Source: Ambrosia x helenae (taxonomy: Eukaryota; Streptophyta; Magnoliopsida; Asterales; Asteraceae). From it: a DNA stretch of 64,000 bases. The DNA is taken from NCBI GenBank assembly GCA_030844895.1, contig CM061230.1, positions 846,705-910,704 on the forward strand. Direction: 5' to 3'. Below are positions 1-10,511 of this stretch, in pieces (positions within the stretch are counted from its first letter, which is position 1; each line of letters opens with the position of its first letter). Made by a program: the position numbers and the translations under genes. The notes beneath the pieces are model-generated. The model searched no databases. It was not told the origin of the DNA and saw nothing but the letters and a program-made list of their open reading frames with translations.

Positions 1-1807
1 TAAAATCTGTTTGACCAAGTTTGACTAAGTTTGACCCGACGACCCATTGGTGACCTGTTAAGTGTTTTATGTTTGAACAAGTTGGAAAAGCCTAGAATTA
101 CAAGTTACACCCAAACATGCGATCCTAGTGTACTAACATGTTAGCCAATCATATAATATGATAGCTTTGTTAAAATTTCCAAGTTTGGGTTTTAGGCATA
201 CAACTTATATCTAGCGTGACATAACATTAATAAGTCATACAACACTCCACATACAATCCACAACATGCAAAACTTTCCATATTAGGTAACCTATGAACAA
301 GATGAACACATTGCATGTAAAAAGTTTCCCTTTTTAGTAAGTTGTGACTCTAGCTTTGTCTTTAACAAAACGAATATTCTAGTATGCTTAAATAATCATT
401 CCTAAGCATATCCTAACATTACATGTTCTATAACATGCTTAGATCTCAATTTCAAAATCTAAAAATCAATAAAGTTTCCTTCTTGGGCAGGTTCATAATA
501 ATAATTTCAAATCACGTCAAATCATCATCTAATGCATGTTAACTTTTTAAAATAATCATAACATGATCACAATAATACATCACACAAGTTACAACATTAA
601 GGTTCTAAGATCTAGGGTGTACACAAATATCAAAGTTTTGGCTATGACATGCACCATATGATTTTATATATAAAATTCCTCATCAAAACCCAATACAAAC
701 ATATAATAATCATCTTTTAATCATTATTAGTTGATAAAAATAATTTTGATCAGATTTGGACTTGAGGTTTCATGGACAAAAATAAGAATTAATCATAACT
801 AAAGGAAATTAAAACATAAAGATCATGTTTACACACCTCAAGCTCTTCAAATAATGATCCTAGACCAACTTAAGCTCCAAAATTGATGATTCTTGATTAG
901 GGCAGAGGTTAGGGGTTATAAATTTCGTAATTTAGAGGTAGTGGCTGATTAGGGTTGAGTTATAATGTTAAAATTGATCAAAATACGTCTTTATAAAATA
1001 ATACAGCGATTTGGGCCCTTAAGGCACTTGGGCCGAGCTTGCTCCACGACAACCCAATTGGCTGCCAGGATCATTCTTCACGCGCCCCATATCAGCTTGC
1101 CAATTCCTCCCCTATTTTTCCTTCGTTTGTCGTTTAGTAATGAAATGCATTTATCACATTTGAATTTTGACATTCCCCTTTTGTGTTGGTAACTTGGTCT
1201 CGAGCCAAGTTGTCTAGCATTATTTTTTTTTTTTTGTCATACATATAATAATAATCATGATGAAATTTATAATTAATATATATATCAACGATACAAGTTA
1301 ATATAAAATATTCAACCCAAATATTTTATAAGGTGTTTATGACTCCTGTTCCGACTAGAGTTGGTTTACGAACTCATTCTAGCATACTCGCGTAACAAGT
1401 TCATTTCGCGTAAGAATATATGATACTATTATTCTATAAAATATTTAACCCAAATATTTTAAAACTTATTTACGTTCCTCTGTCCGTCAGGGGCCGGTTA
1501 CAGACTTGGTAACATATTTTGTCATACTTATAATTTATTCCAAATAACTCCACACAATATCGCATGCGCACATAATTGCAAATAATACCAAACGAGTTAT
1601 ACTACAATTGTTTGTTTTGACATTCACCAACATTCGGGGTCCAGTATTCGTGTGTGTGTTCTAAAAATTAACTGAATTATCTGTTCGTATCGTTTCATAT
1701 ATATTTAACCAACTTAATTCCTACGAATTAAATTAAATATATAAAAGTAACCCAAGGTAAGTAGTAAATGTTAATAAAAAGTTAACCTGAATTTGTCGGG
1801 TGTCACA
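1..1807 (-). repeat. 3' LTR of element 1, truncated by window start
   Basis: Matches 8211-10015 almost base for base. I see two differences, both homopolymer length changes: CCCC/CCC near 1086 and AAAA/AAA near 1462. About 925 bp of the LTR (equivalent to 7286-8210) lie outside the window. The small open frame at 965-1192 recurs at 9175 in the other LTR and is not a gene. Confidence 0.95.
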
Positions 1808-1926
1808 TCATCCCCTTGTTGAAAGAATTTTCGTCCCGAAAATTGCTCAACGTCGCTAAGAAAGTGAAAGAAAATTTTCAGGTTGCCACACCATCCCCTT
1901 GTTGAAGGGAATTTCGCCTCGAAATT
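1808..1926 (-). promoter_or_regulatory. Polypurine tract of element 1 with two PPT-hairpin modules
   Basis: On the minus strand AAGGGGATGA (1808-1817) directly precedes the 3' LTR (TGTGACACC...), the expected plus-strand primer. Next to it is an inverted repeat AATTTTCG-TCC-CGAAAATT (1826-1844). A second, degenerate PPT-like tract (near 1891) is followed by another hairpin, AATTTCG-CCT-CGAAATT (1910-1926). This second module lies inside the end of the pol frame in this element. Confidence 0.75.
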
Positions 1927-4900
1927 GAATCTGCTTTAGCAGCCCTTGGTTTTGGTGGTGGAAATAGGTGTGGGTACTTAAGCTTCATTTGATCCTCTCG
2001 TTCCCATGTGAATTCTGGTCCACGTGTTGAGTTCCAACGAACTTTGACAATACAGATCTTGCTTTTTCTAAGGCTTCGAATTTTGTAATCCAAGATTTCG
2101 ACTGGTTCTTCGACGATACGCAACTGTTCATCGATTTGTATTTCTTCCAGAGGAACAATAAGTGTCTCATCAGACAGACACTTCTTTAGATTTGAGACAT
2201 GAAAGACATTGTGAACGCCTTTTAGTTCCTCTGGGAGATTAAGTCGATAGGCTACCGGACCAATCCTTTCCACGATCTCGAAAGGTCCAACATACCTGGG
2301 GTTCAGCTTTCCTCGTTTACCGAAACGAATAACACCTTTCCAAGGTGAGACTTTTAAGAGAACCCTGTCGCCGACCTGAAATTCCAATGGTTTGCGACGT
2401 TTGTCAGCGTAGCTCTTCTGTCGGTCACGAGCTGCTGCCATACGCTGACGAATTTGCACGATCTTCTCCGTGGTTTCGTGCACAAGTTCCGGGCCAGTGA
2501 GTTGACTTTCACCCACCTCAGCCCAACAGATAGGAGATCGGCATTTTCGTCCATACAGTGCTTCAAACGGAGCTGCCTTTATGCTGGTGTGGTAACTGTT
2601 ATTATAGGAGAATTCTATCAGGGGTAAGTGGTTCTCCCAACCGTTGCCGAAGTCGATGACACACGCTCGCAACATGTCTTCAAGAGTTTGGATTGTTCGC
2701 TCGCTCTGGCCATCCGTTTGCGGGTGGTAAGCAGTACTCATATCCAATTGAGTACCCAAGGACTTGTGTAAGGTCTTCCAGAATCGAGACGTGAAACGAG
2801 CATCACGATCAGAAATGATAGAGACTGGCACACCGTGACGAGTGACAACTTCCTTAATGTAAAGACGAGCTAATTTCTCCAGTTTGTCGGTTTCCTTTAT
2901 CGCTAGGAAGTGTGCAGATTTGGTCAGACGGTCTACAATAACCCAAATCATATCACAACCGCTAGGCGATCGCGGTAGTTTGGTAATGAAGTCCATTGTG
3001 ATTCGCTCCCATTTCCACATTGGGAGTTCGGGCTGCTGGAGCATACCAGATGGCTTCTGGTATTCGACTTTGACCTTAGCACAGGTCAGACATTTGCTGA
3101 CATAGGTGGCTATTTCAGCTTTCATATTAGGCCACCAGTAGAGTACCTTAAGATCATGATACATCTTGTCAGAACCGGGATGAATAGAATATCGAGACTT
3201 GTGTGCTTCGTCCATCACAAGTTCTCTGAGATTGCCAAAATGTGGAACCCAAATCCGTTCCATGAAATAATGAATTCCATCAGATTTAAGTTCAAGGTGT
3301 TTGTCAGCACCATGCATGGTTTCAGTTTTAATGTTCTCTACCTTTAAAGCTTCTTGTTGTGCAGCACGAATTCGGTCAGGCGGACCAGTATGAATGGTAA
3401 GTTGAAGAGATCGGCATCTACGAGGTTTAGAAGATTCCTTTCTGCTTAAGGCATCGGCCACGACGTTTGCCTTACCAGGATGGTACTTGATTGCACAATC
3501 GTAGTCATTAAGGAGCTCGACCCAGCGACGTTGTCGCATGTTCAAGTCCTTTTGATCAAAGATGTGTTGGAGACTCTTGTGATCGGTGTAGATGGTGCAT
3601 TTGGTACCGTACAAGTAATGTCTCCAAATCTTAAGAGCAAACACCACCGCTCCCAATTCTAGATCATGGGTAGTGTAGTTCTTTTCATGGATTTTCAACT
3701 GGCGAGATGCGTACGCAATGACCTTCTCGCGTTGCATCAGAACACAACCGAGACCTTGAATGGATGCATCACAGTAAACAACAAAGTCATCCGAACCTTC
3801 AGGCAAGGATAGGATAGGTGCAGTGCAAAGCTTTTGCTTCAATAACTGAAATGCGGATTCTTGAGTGTCACCCCAATTAAACTTCTTGTCTTTATGGGTT
3901 AGAGCAGTAAGAGGTTGAGCGATTTTGGAAAATCCCTCAATGAAACGACGATAATAGCCGGCTAGACCTAAGAATTGCCGCACCTCAGTTGGAGTTTTAG
4001 GTGCTTCCCAGTCTTTGATAGCCTCAACCTTGGCTGGATCAACATGTATCCCTTTTTCATTAACTACATGCCCGAGGAATTGGACTTCCCGCAACCAGAA
4101 GTCACACTTAGAGAATTTTGCATAAAGCTGCTCTTGCTTCAGAAGTTCCAAGACTAGGCGCAAGTGCTCCTCATGGTCATCCTTGTTCTTAGAATAGATT
4201 AGAATGTCATCGATGAAAACAATAACAAATTTATCAAGGTAGGGTTTACATACACGGTTCATCAAATCCATGAATACCGCAGGAGCATTGGTTAAACCGA
4301 AAGGCATGACCAAGAATTCAAAGTGGCCATAACGAGTTCTGAAAGCAGTTTTCGGAACGTCTTCTTCTTGAACTCTGAGTTGGTGATAACCGGATCTCAG
4401 ATCGATTTTCGAGTAAAAACTTGACCCTTGGAGTTGGTCGAACAGATCCTCAATTCGAGGGAGGGGGGTAACGGTTCTTAATCGTCACCTTGTTGAGTTC
4501 ACGGTAGTCGATACACATGCGAAGAGTCCCGTCTTTCTTCTTGACAAATAGGACAGGAGCTCCCCACGGGGATGAGCTTGGTCGAATAAAACCCTTCTCA
4601 AGAAGTTCTTGCAGTTGGTTGGAAAGTTCTTGCATCTCTGGAGGTGCAAGACGGTATGGAGCTCTAGCAATAGGAGCCGCACCGGGTGCAAGGTCAATAC
4701 GAAACTCCACTTGCCGTTGCGGAGGTAAACCGGGTAATTCATCAGGGAATACTTCAGGGAAGTCACGGACAATAGGAATATCTTCAATCTTCTTCTCCTC
4801 AGTAGGAGTTGAGGTGACGAGTGCCAAAATTGCGGTATAGCCTTTTCGAAGAAACTTATGGGCTTTCATGCAAGAGATGATATTCAAAGGCGCATTATGC

Positions 4901-6584
4901 TTCTCGCCTTGAACAGATAAGATCTCACCACAGGGAAGGGGAATACGGACAATCTTATCAAAACAGACTATTTCAGCTCGATGATGGGACAACCAATCCA
5001 TACCTACTACGACATCAAAACTACCCAGGGTAATTGGCATAAGATCTATGTCTAGTGAATGACCCGCTAGTTCAAGTTTACAGCCTTTAAAAACATGAGT
5101 GGCTTTAATCAATTTACCGTCAGCAATCTCTACAGTGTATACGGTTTCTAGTGCTTCAGAGGCAGCATCTAACAATTGACTAAACTCAAGGGAAATGAAA
5201 CTTTTGTCGGCACCCGAATCAAATAATACCGAAGCAAAGAGATTATTTAAGGGAAACGTACCGGTAACAACACTCGGGTCCTGCCTGGCCTCACCCGAGC
5301 CGATCACAAAGGCACGCGCATTGCTGCTATTACCATTGTTGTTGTTCTGATTGTTGTCATTTTGCTTCAATTTAGGGCAGTTTCTCTTGAAATGTCCTTC
5401 CTTTCCGCAGTGATAACAGCCCTTAGCTGACTGTTGCTCAGATGGCTGGGACTGTTTAGGTCGGAGCTCACCCCTACAGTCCTTTGCAGCATGACCGGCC
5501 TTGCCACAACGTTGGAAAATGAATTTATCACACGAGCCATTATGATGAAAACCACACTTGTTGCACTTTGGGTACTTACCAGCATAGGTACCCTGTTTTT
5601 GACCCGATTGATTGGCGTTGGCAGAAGAGTTAGAGGTTTCAAATTTCCGATGCTGCTGCTGAGGTTGATACGAGTTGGTATTCTTGCCAGAATTGTTGTT
5701 GTTATCCCACTTCCTTTTGTTGTCATTACCCCTTGCACTAGCGCCCCTAGGGGGTAGAGTGCCCTGCGTTACAGCTTGATCAGTAAGTTGGTGAGCTAAA
5801 CGAATAGCTTCTTGGATAGTGGCGGGTTTAGAAGCAGTGACCATACTTTGGATCTGAGGCACAAGTCCAGCTATGTAGTGCTCAATACGCTTGTAAGCAG
5901 GGGTCACCATGCCAGGACACATGGTAGCAAGCTCGTGGTGCCTGGTAGTGTATTCCTCGATTTCGGACCCGACCATTTTCAAAGTCCACAACTCAGCCTC
6001 AAGTTTCTTGATTTCATCACGAGGGCAGTACTCCTCTCGCAACATTCGGGTAAATTCAGCCCAAGGGAGGGCGTTTGCTTCAGCTAATCCAAGAGTCTGA
6101 GCGGTGGAGTTCCACCAAGTTAAAGCGGAGCCGCTCAGTGTGCCGGATGCATACTTAACCCGGTGAGCAATAGGACAGTTACACATCTCAAAAACTGATT
6201 CTGTCTTCTCTATCCAACGGAGTAGTCCGATTGCTCCTTCAGTACCGCTAAATGACTGCGGCTTACAATCCATGAAGGCCTTAAAAGAACAGGCCGGGGG
6301 TGGTGGTGGAGGAGGTGGTGGTGGTGGATTAGCATTGCCTGCAATAGCACATGATAACGATTACTAAAAATGATAGACCTTATTTATTATAATATATAAT
6401 AATAGAGAGTTAGGTTGCGGTCAAAACGGTGGAAATGGTGTTTACCTGCTTGAAAAGCAGCAATTGCCTCATTCACTCTGTCCTGAATAAGTGCATTTAG
6501 TTCGGCCGCGGACATAGTGATGTTACCGCGACCTCCGCCGCGCCCAGCGTGACCTCCACGGCGTCCACCTCGGTTTCCAGACAT
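1878..6584 (-). pseudogene. Element 1 gag-pol polyprotein (one intron, one frameshift in RT)
   Basis: The polyprotein starts at ATG 6584 with a Gly/Arg-rich leader (exon 1 6446-6584), is spliced over 6339-6445, and continues to 1878. Gag carries zinc knuckles, one intact CCHC (CYHCGKEGHFKRNC) and one whose first Cys is Phe (FQRCGKAGHAAKDC). Protease follows (LFDSGADKSF), then RT (FVIVFIDDILIYSK), RNase H (VVYCDASIQGLGCVL), the integrase HHCC finger and DDE core (ISDRDARF, HPQTDGQSER), and a chromodomain-like tail ending WEREDQMKLKYPHLF. A run of six C (minus strand, about 4461-4468) where element 2 has a shorter C/T tract shifts the RT frame after NRYP and stops at 4450. The remaining frame is open to 1878. 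This is either a dead copy or a homopolymer sequencing error. Confidence 0.9.
6339..6445 (-). other. Intron in gag of element 1
   Basis: On the minus strand the donor is GCAG|GTAAACACC (exon ends at 6446) and the acceptor CTATTGCAG|GCAATG (exon resumes at 6338). Joining there gives a Gly codon across the junction and continues in frame through a proline run into the gag core. Elements 2 and 3 have an intron at the same place. The 107-bp size and GT/AG signals fit a plant intron. Use of the intron is inferred. Confidence 0.7.
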
Positions 6585-7269
6585 AGTTCTAGCATTTACA
6601 ATTACACACAATGAGACAATATAAAAGAATTTATATCAATCACAATTGTATAATGTAAGCAAATAGGGAATGCACTAACACCATATCACAATTTTCAGTA
6701 ATAATCCTTGATAATAATAATTTGTAATTCATACAAAATATCAAATCAAACCATTAAACATCCAAAATAGATAGTTGGATGAGCATTACATGCTCATTTA
6801 AGTTTATGCCAAGAATGAAAGCGAAATACGAAAAGAAGGTAAGAGGAGATTAATCAGTGTCATGAGAGACGCCAGAGTTCGCCTCTCCGTCACTAGGGTT
6901 CTCCTTTGGATCTCCCTCCTCTTCCTCCTCTGGTTGTGTCGCTAGAGCTGGGGAATGCTTAAGTGCATCTGGTTTGGGCGATTAGTGGCTAGGGTTTGCG
7001 GATGATGATGACGACATTTTCTTGCAATGTTAAGTTTTTATGTTTGTGTATTTTGTTGTTGTAGAATTTTGTTGGAGATTGTTGTGTTGACATATAAATT
7101 CCAAACATTTATACATGTAAGACTGTTTTTCTGGTTAGTTGCATGTAACAGTGTTGGACAGTCATGTTAGCTTCAGTACTCGACTCTTGAGTAACTATAG
7201 TGTTTGATCTAGTGTGTGTAGCAGTTATAGGCTAGACTCACAATGCAGTCCTAGTTCACTATAACCATT
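6585..7269 (-). other. Untranslated leader of element 1 between PBS and gag
   Basis: About 685 bp of internal leader between the primer binding site and the gag ATG. No coding frame of note and no recognised motif. Confidence 0.7.
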
Positions 7270-7282
7270 GGCTCTGATACCA
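7270..7282 (-). other. Primer binding site of element 1
   Basis: The minus strand reads TGGTATCAGAGCC three bases after the LTR end at 7286. It is complementary to the 3' end of initiator tRNA-Met, the usual primer of plant Ty3/Gypsy elements. Confidence 0.9.
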
Positions 7283-7285
7283 ATC

Positions 7286-10015
7286 TGTCACACCCTCAAA
7301 TTTCCACTGCGGGATTTTACCGCGAGGCGCGTGACAAACCAGGATCTAGTCAACGGTCGAATGAACGACCTCTATATGCTATCAAAACATACGTAATAAA
7401 CCAAAAGTTTTCAAAGTTCAAAAGTTTAGAAGTTTAGCGGAAGCAGTAAATAAAGTTCATGCAAACCATCTCGTAAAACAGTACGAGTTTACCAAATCCA
7501 TCATAATAAAATAAAAAGTTTGAAAACTGAAAGGAAATGTTTGTGATGCAAGTGAGACTCCAAGTGCATCCTAGCAGCGATACCTTTAGCGACCTGAGAA
7601 AACATGCTAAAGTGTGTCAACAATTAAGTTGGTGAATTCACAGGTTTTAATGTAAGGAAATCCGTTTGTCTGTTTGTCTGCATAGACTCACATCTATTTA
7701 CTAATTATATCCAATGCTAGCTAGACATTAACAAGTTACTAAGCGTACATAAACCATTGCTGACTGTTGGTAGTTGTTTGCCTTCCGCCACCGCTCATTC
7801 AACGGTGACGACTGTTTAGGACAATATGCACCTGCTCAACCTCCAGTTGACACAGGTGGGGCTTGTCAGACCCAATAGATCTATTCACATCTCCTCGCTA
7901 TGTTACACATACTATGGTTTACAATGTAAGGACTTAAGAATGAAAGTTACGCTACAGTAAACAAGTGATATAATAGTACATGTGATCTACAATGTTCGTG
8001 TGTTTGTGTAGCATGTCTCTCCCCCAGCAGGAAAACAGTAAAAGGGGCCGTGAAACTCACCTTTGCTTTGCGTGCTAATAAACCAGGTGTAATAAAATAA
8101 GTTTCCAACTACTGGAAACCTATAATATAACAACCTATAAATGTTTGTCCAACATTTTTGTTTGTCCAATTAACCCATTGACTCCAAATCAATGACTTAG
8201 TTTGTGTTTATAAAATCTGTTTGACCAAGTTTGACTAAGTTTGACCCGACGACCCATTGGTGACCTGTTAAGTGTTTTATGTTTGAACAAGTTGGAAAAG
8301 CCTAGAATTACAAGTTACACCCAAACATGCGATCCTAGTGTACTAACATGTTAGCCAATCATATAATATGATAGCTTTGTTAAAATTTCCAAGTTTGGGT
8401 TTTAGGCATACAACTTATATCTAGCGTGACATAACATTAATAAGTCATACAACACTCCACATACAATCCACAACATGCAAAACTTTCCATATTAGGTAAC
8501 CTATGAACAAGATGAACACATTGCATGTAAAAAGTTTCCCTTTTTAGTAAGTTGTGACTCTAGCTTTGTCTTTAACAAAACGAATATTCTAGTATGCTTA
8601 AATAATCATTCCTAAGCATATCCTAACATTACATGTTCTATAACATGCTTAGATCTCAATTTCAAAATCTAAAAATCAATAAAGTTTCCTTCTTGGGCAG
8701 GTTCATAATAATAATTTCAAATCACGTCAAATCATCATCTAATGCATGTTAACTTTTTAAAATAATCATAACATGATCACAATAATACATCACACAAGTT
8801 ACAACATTAAGGTTCTAAGATCTAGGGTGTACACAAATATCAAAGTTTTGGCTATGACATGCACCATATGATTTTATATATAAAATTCCTCATCAAAACC
8901 CAATACAAACATATAATAATCATCTTTTAATCATTATTAGTTGATAAAAATAATTTTGATCAGATTTGGACTTGAGGTTTCATGGACAAAAATAAGAATT
9001 AATCATAACTAAAGGAAATTAAAACATAAAGATCATGTTTACACACCTCAAGCTCTTCAAATAATGATCCTAGACCAACTTAAGCTCCAAAATTGATGAT
9101 TCTTGATTAGGGCAGAGGTTAGGGGTTATAAATTTCGTAATTTAGAGGTAGTGGCTGATTAGGGTTGAGTTATAATGTTAAAATTGATCAAAATACGTCT
9201 TTATAAAATAATACAGCGATTTGGGCCCTTAAGGCACTTGGGCCGAGCTTGCTCCACGACAACCCAATTGGCTGCCAGGATCATTCTTCACGCGCCCATA
9301 TCAGCTTGCCAATTCCTCCCCTATTTTTCCTTCGTTTGTCGTTTAGTAATGAAATGCATTTATCACATTTGAATTTTGACATTCCCCTTTTGTGTTGGTA
9401 ACTTGGTCTCGAGCCAAGTTGTCTAGCATTATTTTTTTTTTTTTGTCATACATATAATAATAATCATGATGAAATTTATAATTAATATATATATCAACGA
9501 TACAAGTTAATATAAAATATTCAACCCAAATATTTTATAAGGTGTTTATGACTCCTGTTCCGACTAGAGTTGGTTTACGAACTCATTCTAGCATACTCGC
9601 GTAACAAGTTCATTTCGCGTAAGAATATATGATACTATTATTCTATAAAATATTTAACCCAAATATTTTAAACTTATTTACGTTCCTCTGTCCGTCAGGG
9701 GCCGGTTACAGACTTGGTAACATATTTTGTCATACTTATAATTTATTCCAAATAACTCCACACAATATCGCATGCGCACATAATTGCAAATAATACCAAA
9801 CGAGTTATACTACAATTGTTTGTTTTGACATTCACCAACATTCGGGGTCCAGTATTCGTGTGTGTGTTCTAAAAATTAACTGAATTATCTGTTCGTATCG
9901 TTTCATATATATTTAACCAACTTAATTCCTACGAATTAAATTAAATATATAAAAGTAACCCAAGGTAAGTAGTAAATGTTAATAAAAAGTTAACCTGAAT
10001 TTGTCGGGTGTCACA
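7286..10015 (-). repeat. 5' LTR of element 1 (2730 bp)
   Basis: Complete LTR, starting (minus strand) TGTGACACCCGAC at 10015 and ending TGACA at 7286, beside the PBS. A likely promoter TATA (minus TTTTATAAAG, about 9199-9208) precedes a conserved GGGTT-rich stretch, as in elements 2 and 3. No other genes. Small open frames here repeat in the other LTR. Confidence 0.93.
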
Positions 10016-10341
10016 CATGTACCGACAAGTCATATAATGATTGTAAACACATAACACAAGTAAATACACATATTTACACTCGTTCACCAATTCCCGGGAC
10101 TCGAGACTCGTACGTTCCGTATGCCCTGACAATCCTACAAATCGTCATCGTTTGTACACTTGGTTAAGGACCGACATCTAACGAACCTCTAGACCAACAT
10201 CCAATGATCTTCTAGACTAACCAATAGTTCCCGAACCATATCCCGACTTAACTAACCCAGTTACGTACAATATACGCGTGACTCGCTAAGGTAGACTTTC
10301 ATCTAGACAACGTTGTTAACCCGAATTTGCCAGGTGTCACA
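10016..10341 (-). repeat. 3' LTR remnant of element 2
   Basis: Starts with the CATGT target site of element 1 and ends ...CAGGTGTCACA. Same length and, by eye, same sequence as 18010-18335. Confidence 0.92.
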
Positions 10342-10511
10342 TCATCCCCACGTTAAAAGAATTTTCGTCCCGAAAATTGCGTAAGTAACAAAAGAAACAA
10401 CGAAGGGAATAAACAAACAGATAGGAATCAATAGAGAGTAGAAATCAAGAGAGAGATTTACCCGAGGTGTCACATCATCCCCACGTTAAAAGGAATCTCG
10501 ACCCGAGATTC
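10342..10511 (-). promoter_or_regulatory. PPT and duplicated PPT-hairpin modules of element 2
   Basis: Minus-strand PPT CGTGGGGATGA (10342-10352) abuts the LTR. It is flanked by the inverted repeat AATTTTCG-TCC-CGAAAATT (10360-10378). About 130 bp further, GTGTCACATCATCCCCACG recurs, followed by a second hairpin GAATCTCG-ACC-CGAGATTC (10493-10511) that overlaps the pol stop codon (10510-10512). The two stems differ by base changes that keep pairing. Confidence 0.75.

Larger units (their letters stand above)
1..10015 (-). mobile_element. Element 1: Ty3/Gypsy Tekay-like LTR retrotransposon, nested in element 2 (left end outside window)
   Basis: Two direct copies of a long terminal repeat (1-1807 partial and 7286-10015 complete) flank an internal region at 1808-7285 that holds a tRNA-Met type primer binding site, gag-pol and a polypurine tract, all on the minus strand. 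LTRs end in TG...CA. The right end (10015) abuts CATGT followed by sequence identical to the inside of the element 2 LTR at 18010 onward, so element 1 inserted into the 3' LTR of element 2. The second CATGT should lie left of the window. Protein order gag-protease-RT-RNaseH-integrase-chromodomain and the long LTR fit the Tekay chromovirus clade. It is a related but distinct family from elements 2 and 3. Confidence 0.93.

Noticed and set aside
965..1192. 75-codon frame repeated at 9175-9372
   Set aside because: Lies within the element 1 LTRs and recurs only because the LTR is duplicated. The second copy is frame-shifted and there is no family resemblance.
3480..3662. Plus-strand frames inside gag-pol (also 11986-12402, 38748-39164, 39522-39803)
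   Set aside because: Antisense shadows of the conserved pol coding sequence. They recur because pol is conserved and have no independent start context or family.
7270..7282. tRNA-Met fragment
   Set aside because: It is the 13-base primer binding site of element 1, as also in elements 2 and 3. No tRNA body present.
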